Source: Istiophorus platypterus (lineage: Eukaryota > Chordata > Actinopteri > Istiophoriformes > Istiophoridae). From it: DNA of 64,000 nucleotides. The stretch is from positions 11,785,060 through 11,849,059 of the forward strand of contig CM029134.1 in the NCBI GenBank assembly GCA_016859345.1. The letters run 5' to 3'. The notes below the pieces were generated by a model that was given only the letters and a program-made list of their open reading frames with translations, did not search any database and was not told where the DNA came from. How positions within the stretch are numbered: position 1 is the stretch's first letter; each line of letters opens with the position of its first letter. This document shows positions 35,490-49,100 of this stretch, piece by piece. Made by a program: the position numbers and the translations under genes.

Positions 35490-37387
35490 AGGGACACCAG
35501 GCCGGTGATGGAATGAGATGGCAGCGTTAATTGCTATACCACTGTTGCTGTTAATTAAAAGAATCAGACACTAATGTGTGATGGGTTATATGTTCACGTA
35601 TGAAAGCTTTTCCTTCTATTGTGCTACACTTGTTTTAGCAAGAATGTGCCAGCATCCTTGGCGAGGAACACCAGCTCCATCACCCACATGCTGCCGCGGA
35701 GTGTGTGTTTATACAGTCAATATAAGAGAAGAGTTAGTCCCTAAGTCTTCTGACTCCTCTCCATTTTTGTGGGGGTGTGTGGGTGCTTTCAACAGTGCTT
35801 TTGCTTTTATTGCTTTTATTCAACCACCACATCAGCTGCTATTTTGGTAACACTTAACAGTAAGGTACACAAAAATCCTAAGTAGTCATAACCAAAGTAA
35901 CAGTAGCTAACCACTGGATAATTTTTACAAATAACTAATGATTGAGATTATAGCGATTATATATTAGATAATCATGAGTTACCTGAGAACAGATTGGCAG
36001 AGTAGATATTGTATTAATTAGAACTGTTCAAATTTTAGTTCAGATATTTGTGAAGTCTTTATTTTATAGGTTGATCTTTTTATATTTTCCCATTTTTCTA
36101 TTGAAAACTCAAAATTTTGTCTCATTAAATTTACCATTATGTTTGTTACCATAGTACTAACTCCTTTAGTACAGCAATGTGAGCACACGCCTCTTCTCCA
36201 ACAGAAACACAATTTTCATTTACTTATAATAATTTCCGGTCACTCCCATTTGGAGTTTTTAAAATGCCTCTTAAGCTACTGTCAATGAATTCCAACACTT
36301 CCTGCTCAGATGTTTCAACATTAAGAGCCTTTTTATGACTCTAAGGGCCTAAACTTGCCCATTCCAGGTCGGCTTTTAATTTGAAACAACCGCAAGTAGA
36401 GCTCCGTTTCATTTATAGTAGCTTAGCATCACCTGAAAATATATATGAGTAGAAACGAGTGGAATAAGAGCATAAGATAAGAGTAACTCAGTAGATTTAT
36501 TTAGTGGTGCAGGAATGTACCTTATGCTGAGTTATAAGTATATAGGTAATTTAACCTCTTCTCAATGTTTTTACCCAAACTTCACTCATGTTTTATATAA
36601 CATTATTATTTGAGTACTTTTATTGGATAATTAACAGTATATTATAACAGAACATTTTCATAATATTTTTGGATAAAACAGTCAGACTAGATGCTAACTG
36701 TTGAAATAGGTTGAAACAGGTGTAAATAATAAAATGAATGATTGCTGAATTGGATTTAGCTGCTTCATTTTCAGAGTCCAGGTATCGTGCATGCTGCCTC
36801 ACTGCCACACTGTCATGACTTATTGAGACAGCTCGAGATATTTTTTTCTCACCACAAAAAAAAAATAAGAATTGGATACTCAATTGTGAGCTTTGAGGTC
36901 AGTAACTCAAAAAATGCTCATGTTGACCATCTCATTGCTCTCAAAGAGGTAATATCTAGAGGCTTCCAAACAGTTATTCCACTCGGCCACTCACAAGAAA
37001 ACTCCCTCTCCTGACACCTGGAACTGTTGTCCAACAGAGCAATATACTCAGTCTACTCATATACATTGCTTTAAAGGTAAACCAATTCTTTTTTTAAAAA
37101 AAAAACCCATCATATTTGATTCAGATATATGGAACTACGTGTTTACAATATATTTGTTTGATTTGTTTCTCATTCATTCTCCAGTTACTACACAGGAATT
37201 TGTGTGACTTTGTTTTGTAGTTTTGTAGCTATTTTTGCCATTTCACACTTCTTTTTTACTGCCGTTCATCAGGATATAAGGTAAATTATATAAGCTCCAA
37301 GTAGTGACTGGCGTTCACATTTTTCAGGTAAATTATGATGTAGAAAACAGAATATTTGTGTCTCTGTCTTCCATTTTCTGGCAACAC

Positions 37388-37426
<39 letters not shown>

Positions 37427-38918
37427 GACATTTGGCAAAGCAGTACATTTCCTACCATGTGTAGCTGCTCTGAGTGCCATCTCTGTCTAATGCATTATCC
37501 AAGCAGCCCCTCAGCCATTTGGTCTGGCCTCTCATTTTTGTGTGCGCATGTGTGTGTGTTGTTTTTCAGTGTTCTTCATTTCTGTCATCCCCCGCCTGTC
37601 TTCGACTGCTTTTCTCCTCCTCCGCTCTTTCTTTTTTCATACATAGTACGGATCAAAGGCTTCATTTTCGGGTGTAGAGAAGTATTCAGAGAGGATGCAG
37701 CAGCAGCAGCAAACAGCTCCAGAACTGTGCTTCAGTATGAGTAGAGTAATTCAATATGATATGCAAATGCAGTTCTTTGCAGAAATACTACATGTATGCC
37801 TTTTCAATCATTGTTCGAAGATGACAGAGTTTGGTAAGAATTGTGTAATAATACAACAGTAGTTGGTAAATAATTATTTACTAATAATGACTTGACTTAA
37901 ACATAATTTCTATTTATATATTATGGAGATTCTGACCACATGATAAATTAAGATCTAATTCTTAACCAAACAACATTTAACACTTTATATGACATTGATA
38001 TACAGTATATATCTAGCTCATTCTTCTAATCAATCCTAAGATATATGTTTTTTGCAATCTAGATATTCAAAGTTTTGACCATCATGTTTACAGTAACATT
38101 GTAGGATTTTCCTTGACATACAGCATATATTCCAGATTTTACAATGTAAAAGTTTTTATTTAACAATGTTGTTTTTTTACCCAGATTATTTGAATCAAGT
38201 GGGTTTTTTTAATATTAAGTTAAAACAAAGATAGACATGCCTGAAATCTTTCATATTTTAGCCCATATCTCTGTATTTATGTTTGTAAGCAATATGCTAT
38301 CTTAACCAATAGGAATGAGGGCAAAAAACTAATGAACATTACAACCAGGTTGTAAAAAAAAAAATCCTTCAATTGCTCATAAATTTGTCATGGTTTCATT
38401 TGATACTTTTATTTCATTTGAGAAAAACTATGATAGACATTATTTTCATGTAGGCCTTTTTTAGCACTCTGAGTTGGCTAAACATCAGATTTAACCTTAA
38501 CCCTTGATTGATGGTCCATATTGGTCAGCATGAATCATTTTAATATTTCTGAGTCATTTAGCCAGGTCTGGAATGATTTGTGCTACATAAAGTGGATTTT
38601 TGGCCTTCACAGTGACCCAAATGCTGCTTCTTGGTATGTTCACGGTATAGACATTCAGTATCTTCTGACATTATATCATGGGCTCACATGGACTTGCTGT
38701 TTTCCGCCCACTGAGCTGAGAGGACTGCTAACATTATCCAGACATATGTCTGCTGTATAAACAAAGAACCACAGAGGATCTTTAAACACGTCCCACTGTT
38801 TATTATCAGCAATTAGTTTCTAATAGTGAAAATCAACCCCATCTACCCACTGAGTTTGTAAATGCATAAAACACACATTTCAATCTCAGAGAGAGAGAGA
38901 GAGAGAAAGAGAGCGAGG

Positions 38919-38952
<34 letters not shown>

Positions 38953-41900
38953 ATGCCCTCACTTTGTCAAGGATATAAACAATACAAGCAATCCCAGCTT
39001 AATATCATACATCTTATTACACTGTTGATAGTACATGTCTGCCTTGAAATTGCTTTTGTGGATTTATTACTTTTTTGTTTCCCTCTGTGTGTCTGTGCAT
39101 TTGTGTTAATATTTCTACAAATTATAACGCAATGTGTCCCAATACCAGCCAAATCCAAATCCCTCCTCATGTTATTGCCTTTCCTTGTACATAAACTATA
39201 GAGCAGCATTGACACAGTGTATCTATACATTTCTTGATGGATATTTCCAGGGCTGGAGTTTGGATTCATGATTTGCTGTCATCTGCAGCCAACACAGCTG
39301 AGCATGGAGCTTTAATTCTCAAAATCACCAGCAGGATAAAGAAGAAAATATTTACTTTTTTTTTCTACCCATCGCTTCGATAAAAGTTGAGTTTTCTGCT
39401 TTCTTGTAGTATCTAAGCAGCAATCGGACTAACATACACGTTGGTTTCAACACTCAGTGATAGTGGGCGGTGCTTGATAGGAAGTCATAGATGGTATTTT
39501 TCTGGATGCTCATTCAGGAATTCATACATCATTTCCTTGTGGGTCAGATTTTATATGACAGATTAGGTCAGGTGCCAAAGCAGATGTCAATTTACAGTGA
39601 CCACAATGTAAACAATGAATACCAGTGTCAGGGGAAGTGAGGGTTAAATGGAGACTGTCAAGTTTAGATGCTTGATTACCATGTTTTGCAGTAAGGGTTT
39701 TTCTTGTAGCACATGGTTAGAGGGCAGCGGTCCAATCCTTTAGTTGGCAGCCACATCCATACTTCTGAACAGCAATAACTTCATTCAAGGCTAATTTTGT
39801 ATTGTATACATTTTGATGAATCAGCCTTATGCATTGGCTGTTGTCATTGTCTAGGCTTGAAGTCAAAGACTTTTTGCATGATTGAGTTGACCCATTAACA
39901 CTGTACATTACTACTGTATATGCAAGCTGATGCTATAGAGTACACCTAAACTCATCATAAAAATATGATATTTATACAATACCTGAGAGCAAGACATATA
40001 TGTTTATATTGGATTTTTGGGTGTTTTATTATAAACATACATGAGATTCCTTGATGGATGAAGTGATTAGCCTGTTAAATATATAGATATAATATCACAG
40101 TTCTGAGGGTAAAGAAGGTAATCTCCATCTGATTTCTAAAAGTCTTGAACTAGCCATAAGTTAGGTACTTATGGTTACCATGTCAAACCATGGACAGATG
40201 GATTTTACATCCTTTTTTTTTAAATAAATGCATTCACACATGCCACCCATAAAATACAGTATGACACAAGCTATTACATGAGCCTTTAGTAAGATTATAA
40301 TATCCTGTCATTTGTAGATTTGTTAGACCTGTCCAGCTTTGCAGTGATTGAAAAAATATATTCCATTCTTTTATAAATTCAAACCTGTTTTTTTTGTTCT
40401 TTTTTTTAATGTAGACAGTGGTGTCCTTAGATGCTCATGAGGCACCTTGACAAACCTTAAAATAGGAGGTTTTCATTTCGGCCCTTTTTCATTCCCAAAA
40501 CCTGATGTCACAGTATTTATATTCACTGTATAGAAACATTGCTCTCCCTTCGCTCCCACTACTCTGAAACTTCTATTTGCATGACAAATCGCCTAAGTAT
40601 TCATTAAAAAAATTGTTAAATCTTCAAACACATGCTGTAGGCTACCATGACTTATTAGACATATTGTATGACTATTTACAGTTTTCATAAACAGCGGTTT
40701 AAAAGGTCAACTGTTCGAGGCAGAGAGATTCGCTTTTGAGCTGAGGACCCACAAGCCAAGGCATGTGAGGAAAGAACAAAGGAGACATTGTATTTTAATG
40801 TGCTTTAAGTAGCAGCTTGGGATAAATCAGAACACATTATTATGAAATGCCAGTGCCATGTCTGCTTCAGCACACATGTAGAGGACTTTTAAAGCTGCAG
40901 ATGCCTTCTTTTTCCACACTCTTCTCTTCCAGGTATAACAGGGCTGGATGGGCTACCTGAAACAGTTAATGTGCACAAAAACAAAAAAAACACTGAACTC
41001 TAATCTTTCTCCATGATCACACAGATGACGGGTTAATTCCACTGAACCTTATACATGCACAGCTGTCAAATGACCTGACCAACCATATGGCATCATTCAA
41101 CTCATTTGGCATTTAGTTTTAAATTTAATAGCTGACACAAAGGATAAGTGGATGGTGAAGAAAATATCATTTACACAGTGACTATCCAAAAATATATCAG
41201 ACTAATGATTTGATTTGCCAAATGCTGCTTTGAAGGACATAATTTTTTCTATTTCAGGAAGTGTGATATTGCACAAGGGGTCATAGGGAGGATGTCAGGG
41301 AGGAAGACTGCATGTCCAAAACACAGGTCCAGGAAACCAGGGTTCACTTCCTACATCCCATTTGTTGTTAGGTTTAAGGTGCTAAAATGCTTAATTCAGT
41401 CATTTTAGTTAGATATCCTTCCATGACTTTAATTTACTTTGAAATGCTTAAACATAGCCTTAAAAATGTTTCTAAACAATATAGTAGAATACGCACATTT
41501 TCTGTGTTGTCGTTATTCAAATGAGAATATTGACAATACTCATATCTGTATGCTACTGCCAGTAGTCGGTTAGCTTAGCTTAACATAAAGACAAGGAGGA
41601 GGAAGGAACATCTAGGAAAAACTCTGTCCAGAGGTAAAAGGAAAACCATCTACCAGTGGCAACAGTAAGGAATAGACTATGTCCAACATTTTGCATCTGC
41701 AGTTATCATGACTAAAGAAAAGGGTGTGATCCAGCTAGCAACATGTTTTCTAAAAAAATAAATAAATAAAATTTCTTATATAAATTAGTCGTATATGAAT
41801 GTAAATTTTAAGAGCGAGAGTTGTATACATGGTTCCCTCTGATGGGTATAATACAGCGAAAAAATGCTCAGTCCAACGTTCAGAATGTTGAGAAAGGCAG

Positions 41901-44900
41901 CGACACTGAGGCCCCCCCCTCCCCATGTGAACCAGTGAGTGTCTTTTCAGTTGTGTCAGGTTGGGCTGTGATGATGCAAGCGAGGAGGGGATGCAAGGGA
42001 GGGAGATTAAGAGAGGAAAAGGGCAGAGAAGGAGAGATGGGAACGGGGAGAGGGAGGTGAATAAATGAGAGGTGTGGCATTCAAAAAACAGCGATGAAAG
42101 GGGTAGAAGCCAGTAAGGAAGAGGTATGGGAAGGGGGGAGGAGAGGAAGAGGGGAGGAGAGGAAAGCGGAGAGGAAAGCGGAGAGGAGCCTGTGCTCAGA
42201 CACAGCCCTGTGTGTTGCCATGGTGCAGTCTCAGTCAGAGCTGCACAGTAGCTTTTCCTGCTCAGCTAGCTAATTACCCTCAGACTGCACTGTTTATACG
42301 CAGGCGTCTGAAGCCTTCTGGACTACCGTGAGCTTTTTTGATTGCCGCACTGACACACCAGTACAAATGAAGAGATGATTTATGTATCTAAATGTGCAAA
42401 CGTGTCCAAAATGACTTAGAAGAACATCAGATGGAAAATGCAAAACAATAATGTGCTGTAGGTATGTGGTGAATAGCATTATTGAACAGTGTAGTGGTGC
42501 TCTGCCGTGTTAGCCACAGCACTTTTGTAATATAAAGAGCCCTTCCTGCACAGAGCTTCATTGTCCATAGACTGCTGCTGCTGCTTACTGAGAGCCTACA
42601 GATCCTGATCAGCCTGCTTAAAAATCCCAATATGGGCCATTGTGGATTAATATTCACCATTAAAATTTCCAATTATGTAATCAGCCAAATCCAAGCCCTG
42701 CGTATGCTCACTACAATATCTCCGCAGGCATTCTGTCTGAATGAGAGGAATGATGCAACATCAGTCAGTGCACTTGGGATTCAAGAAAATTTGTGTTTTT
42801 ATTTGAACAAAGAACTGTTGAAACCACAAATGCTGAATAAATTGGGACTATTTTTAAAATCACAATATCGTTTGGTGTGGCCAGGTCCAAATGGAAATCC
42901 AAAGGTAGTTGTTTGGTCATTTTGAAGTTTCTAAAGACTAGTGTTGAAGTATGTCTCTTTCAGTAGATGAAAACTTGTACAGCTGTTATTGAAATATTTT
43001 CTTTTTCCTCTGTATGTATTATTTATTGCAGTGATTTAATTTGTGCACAAACACTGATATGCGATGAAATGCTGAATCCGGTGCATATGTTCCATTTTAT
43101 CCCATGGAAGACTTTGACTAAGACAACTGCAGACAAATTCTCAGGGAAACTTGACAGTACTTGAATGTTTGTTGATTAAATTGTAAGACAGTTGACTTAG
43201 ATTTTATTCAGTCAAGTCTAAAGAAGCACTGAGAGTGAAGAAGAGTTTGATGTGTTATTGCACATTTACAGAAATGATTTCCTAGTTTATGTTTTGGTAC
43301 AGAGCTGCTCAGTTACAGATACTGAAAGGCTGCTGCAATTACTGTTTTTTTTGTTGGTTTTTTTTTTAATTAATGTATTTTTTTTTTTTTTTTTTGTCTA
43401 CAAAAGGTCCGAAATATTTTTCATCATTTTTCAAATTGCCTGTTTTGTACAACCAACCAAGACCGAAGAGATAAAGAATTTTTCGGTGATTAAAAACAGA
43501 GCAAATCCCCAAGTATGAGAAGCTGGAACCAAAAAATATTTGCTTTTTTGGGGAAAAAAAACACTTATTGGACATGATCTATACCACTTTAAAAGACTAA
43601 ATATGATGTTACAGCCAGAAAATAGTTAGCTTAGCTTAGCTTAGTTTAACATAAAAACTGGAAGCAGGCGGAGGCAGCTCTCCTCCTCTTTCTAAAGATG
43701 AGTGTTATCAATGCTCACATTTAGCCTTTAGCATGAAAGCAAGATAGCCTATCTCCCAAAATGTTGAACTAAATGCTGTGAATAAGTTTCAGGGAGGAAG
43801 ATATTCTCAGGCACTCCTTAATTTAGTATCAATACATTCTGAAACAGAAAGCAGTTGTTTATATTACCGCCCTTGTTTTTTATATAGATGGCTAAAGTCC
43901 AACAGAACAGGCTTCTCTTGTTTTGACAGCCAGCTGGTGAGCAGAGTTTTATCAAAAGAACCAATGTTAAACGTGTTACAGCCTTGAAGGTTTGTGTGTT
44001 TTCAGATCAGTGTTTGTGTCATTGCTTTAGTCTGATAAGATGGCCACTCTGATCCCGGCCGAGAAGCGTCCTTAAGGGGACAGTGTTTCTGAACACAACC
44101 GGAGGTGGGCAGAGAAGAAGGGCAAATCTGGACCCTCGACAGGAGGCAGATTGATTTGGCAATGGCTGAAGTGCTACAAACCTTTAAAACAATGCCCTGT
44201 TTTTCCTCTGCTGTTTGGCGCTAAATACATCAGCATATGGATACATGCACTCATGTATTCATAGCTATCACAGGGAAATTAGAGGCTTAGCTCTTCTTTT
44301 TGTTGCCTCACCCTTTGTCCTACTTATTCTAATTCTTTATTACTTTCAACACCTACACTTATTGTGAGCCAAAACTCAGGCTTGGGGTATTGAATGGAGA
44401 TATGTGAATGTGTGGGCGTTCCTCGAGTGGACCTCAGCCATGACAGGAGGATCTGTGCTGTTGTATGTGGAGAGAGGCTGAATCCCCTGGGAAGGAGGGA
44501 CCAATGGTTTTCATTGGGGTTTAGGTCAGAGTTGGCCTTTTTTTTTCCATTATATTATATTTATAGTGGATTCCTAAGTACTCTGTATTTGGACTTCGTA
44601 GTTCTCTCACGGTCTCATTTCTTTGATTTGTGAACCAGCACCTGCTAAAGAGCTTTACTTTCCATTCATTCTGATCCAAAACATTATATTTAAAGAAAAA
44701 GAAAACATATGAATATGTGTAATGAATTCTTGTGTTTTCTAAAGCAGGTGAAGGGGATGAAAGAGAGTTTTTTTTCCTCCTTTTTTTTGACCGATCATAT
44801 GGTGTAAAGGATCATTATGGGACTGGGGGATAGTGTTTGCATCGTTGGGTCCATGAGGCAGAATCACACTCCAATGTACCCAATTAAAAGAAAATATCTA

Positions 44901-46064
44901 AAATTGGAAGGGTTTAAATGCAGCAGAGAAGACTGTGTTCTGGGCTGCTCTGCAAAGGAAAGATGAAAATGAAGGTGGAAAAGGGGAATGAGAACAGAGT
45001 ACTCTCATTAAAAAGAACAGAGGATTGTGGGCTATCAAGTGTGTTTTCTGGGCATAAATTGTTTGAGATTGTTGATGTCTTTTTAGCTGCATTTGGACGG
45101 TTTTCTGAGATTTCCTGTTTACAATAAGGAATATTTTGGATGTAAGGAGAGAGTTCAGACTGATGGAGGCAGAAAGAGGCAGATTGACATAATTTTATTG
45201 GAATAGTTTGATACTTTTGATACCACTCTCATGTATGCTAAACACTACAGATTATTATTTTGCTCTCAACCCAGAACTGCACCTAACCCCTTGTAAAATG
45301 GCAAATAAACTTTGGATTTTGTACAGACTAAACAAAGAAGATATAATATTTTGACTTTTCAGAGCCAGGCTGGTTCTTTCCCTGTTTTCCAGTGATTCAA
45401 TGCCAAACGGTTAGTTTGATATAATAAGGTTTGCTTTATGTCTACAGGTTGGAAACATGATATTTTGTAGAATTTCAAGACACCAAGTTGTAAAGAGATA
45501 CACCACTGTGATAATGGTTTTTGAAACTGTTTTAAAGCAGTTTCTCAGTCAGGTTTGATATATTCAAGTCAAGCCAGTTTTATTTTTATTGCCCAGAATC
45601 ACAAAACACAAATATCCCAGAGGGATTTAAAACCTGAGAAGTATACAATACTCTGTCCCCCTAGGCATCTTTAATGTCTAACTCACTCATCCACCTAAAC
45701 ACTCTTACAATTACTACCTCCCATAGTTGCTCCTTAATATCTCAACAACTGATACTAGTGGTCTCATAAAAGATCTAAATAATTCCTGGATTTTTTTTTT
45801 AACTATTAGTGGCTGTATAGTATAGAGGAATGCGTCAACCTGGTCATGTCAGAAAATAAGACTGTTACCTCAGCGTCTTCAGCGCATCGCACAGAGAGAA
45901 CACAGCACGCACATTCAAACACAAACTAAGGAAGAAATGGAGATTCATTCTAATAAGTAAACCTGAAAGATTCACTTTCTCCACAATGACACCACTGCAG
46001 CTGAATAATACAACCTTGTTGCCTGACAGTGGTGAAAGCATCAAAATGGCAGCACTCAGTTGTT

Positions 46065-46126
<62 letters not shown>

Positions 46127-49100
46127 TAGTTGTGCACCGTCACAGGTACTCAGTGCAGGATCCAAAACACCAGAGAGGAACAAGCTTAGCAGCTCTCCCA
46201 GCGTAGCAACAAGGGGTAGCAACTAGTCAAGAGCTGTGAGGTAACAGGCTGCAGTGACCTCTGATGTAGAGGAAGCAGTGGGGGTGGGATTATGTGAAGC
46301 ACAGGGACGACAGTTCACAGGCCTCCATTATTACAAAGCCTCACCGCAGCACATGCGGTAACTTTCACCATAGCTGTTACTTTGTAATTGAGCCTCCTGG
46401 TGTTGGTGGTGTGATTGTTGACTGATGTAAAAATAACAGTGCAGTAATTCACATAACAATGTATAAAATCATTATAAACAGTTCATATTTTTGCAACTAC
46501 AAACTTTTAGGGAACCATTTGACTGAAGGGGGGGGTCACATTCAGTTAGAGAAGTAGCACTGAGACGTCACTTAAATGTTGCTTTACATACATATGTTGA
46601 CATACATTTCATTTAAAAATGAAAATAATCATTAGGTGCTGCCCTGGCTAAGAACAGGATACTATTTTTATTTGGATACAGGATACTGGTTTCAGTTTTG
46701 TTAAACTGAACTTTATTTGTTCAAAGAAGTATTACAGCAGCTGCTGATTTGTTTTAGAAAGGGTCAAAACATTTTACACTTCCCTGAAAAAAATGATGTT
46801 ATTTATACTTACACAACTGATGTGAGGAAATATGTTTAACCAATTTTGATGGTAAATAACTATGCAAATAATGATATATATCCTGATAATTTTCCCAAAG
46901 ATATACATATTATAATATTTTACTAGTACTTCAGTTTAGGGATGGCCATAATAGCTGAAATCACTAACACTAACATTAATAAGCATATTTTATGATGCCA
47001 ATATACTGTATATCACTAAATGGCAAATTCACACACACACACACACACAAAATGACAGAAAATAATTAAGTTGATGGTCAAAGCAATGAACTGTGTTTAA
47101 CTATGATGCAAAAGACCAAAGTCTTCATGCATGTAAAACAAAAACTCATAACTCAAACTTTCATTATGAAATGCTTAGAATCACTGAGCTGAATTGCAGA
47201 AGTTTGTGGAACATTACCACATTAAGATCTTATCATAGATAAAAGTCAAAAAATTCTGGTGGTTTATTATCACCCAACTACATCAAAGGCTGTTTTCATG
47301 GCAGACATTTTGACTGAGCAAGAAAAGCACAGTTTTTGTTTTTTTTTATATACTGATCACATTAATGATAGCTCTGTTCTATTCAAGTGTCCCAGTCATG
47401 ACAGTGTCAGAATTTACACACCTTATTTGTCCACATAATGTAAATATATCGGTGTTAAAGCATAAGGGCGCAGACAGACACGTTCACGTTCAAACTTGAT
47501 CAGTTGTCAGCAGACTTGCAGAGGGATTTCTCGCACAGCGCTGCTATGAATATTCGTTACACTAAGTACTTTTCCCTCTGTGGCTGCACTTGTGAAGGTC
47601 AAACTAACCAGCTCTCATTTGGAGCTACTCAGCATGACAGAGAGGTAAGCCAGAGCATGCTTTTGTGATATTACATAAAGATGAGGAGGGAGCACTGCTG
47701 ACAGCTTTGACGGGCTATTAATTATGGTTTCATGAATGTTTATCTGCGGTGTGTGTCGCGAGGGTTTGGGGGAGAGGGGGGCAATGCAGTCAACAATGCT
47801 CAATCATAGCCATCAAATCAGAAAACTCTGAGCTTTAATAAGGCTGTTTTATGGGTGGACTAATTAATTTCCTTGTTGTCTGCCTCATTGAAACGAATGC
47901 TTGAATTCAGCTGGTGTTGTAGCAGGAGAGAAGGCGCAGTTGACCTTTACCGCTGTGGGGTTTTCTTTATTACATCTCGTTATTCCTCCTTTGTCCTGGA
48001 CAAAGAATGCAGCATTGAGTTTCGATGGCGTCTGCGGGTAAAACATCTCTCGCTGTCGTGTGTTCATCCTTTTGCAGCCCAATCCATCTGTCACTTCTTC
48101 TCTCACCTTGCTTCTCTCCTTCCCTCTTCCCTCCGGCACAGGGGCCACAGCGTAAATGAGATGTTGGGTGCATGGTAATTGAGTAGGTATTGATTGGACT
48201 GCAGCGTCGGCCTACGAGAGGCCGACAAGAGCCAGCAGATCAGAGCAGCACCACTGGCTGCTTCTCTCATCCCACATTCTGCAGGAAATCACAAAAACAG
48301 TACCATTAGAGGCTTTAGAAAATGAAGGAACATTACGTTTTTAGATGACATAAGGACGTCATAGCACGTCTTGTTCTCCCATCTACTATTAGCTCTGACT
48401 TAAGGCCCAGAAAGAGCTTCCTTCAGCAGTGGCCATATCATTTGACTGACTGGGTGCATCATCCGAGCAGGCCTGACTGTCATATTTCACTGCGATGTCA
48501 CCACTGGAGAATGAGCTGCCATGTCGGTGTGCCTTGGCTGGAGAGGAACTGATGTGGAAATGTTTGCTAAGGAGGAAGGGGTTATTGCCCTGTCAGCATG
48601 CGGTCAAACATGCACATGCTGAACCCTCTTGTTTGTCCCCCTCTGCTCTACCTGTGAGGAAGATGAGGGCTTGAAAACAAAAAAAAAGAAAAAGTAATGC
48701 TGCTGACAGGTGAAGAGAAGCACTAGTTTAAGTTTCCTTGTCTCCTAGTTGTGATGTTATTATCATCAGCAGGGATGCAGAGGCTTCTGCAGGTGTAAAC
48801 ATCATGCAGGATACACCATTATTTTATTTAAATTAGATCCACATTTTTAAAATTATGATGTTTTCTTATGATGGTCAGTGTTTGTTTGGTTGGCAGCACT
48901 TTTGTTTGCCATTTTTTGTTTGCATTACACAAACATACATTATAAAGAGGAAGCTTACCATATTTAGACCTATGTGTTGCATTTTGAAAGTCTAACAAAA
49001 CATTCAAAGAAAAATAGAGAGCTGGACAATAAATCAATATAATACAATGTCGTGATATATTATCCAATCTTATTTGATTTAGATGAGATTATTGATGTAT

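Larger units (their letters stand above)
28723..41479 (+). other. dlg3 long intron downstream of the SAP102 exon, left part
   Basis: No gene, tRNA or rRNA recognised on either strand. Holds a (GT)-rich stretch at 31493-31520, CA repeats at 34456-34500, (GA)n at 35442-35486, repeat-like sequence at 35846-36160 (starting TTTTGGTAACACTTAACAGT), (GT)n at 37390-37425 and (GA)n at 38888-38951. Confidence 0.6.

Noticed and set aside
42120..42190. GGAGAGGAAAGCGGAGAGG array considered as a regulatory or satellite element
   Set aside because: Short, imperfect purine-rich repeat with only a few units; nothing beyond simple sequence is supported.
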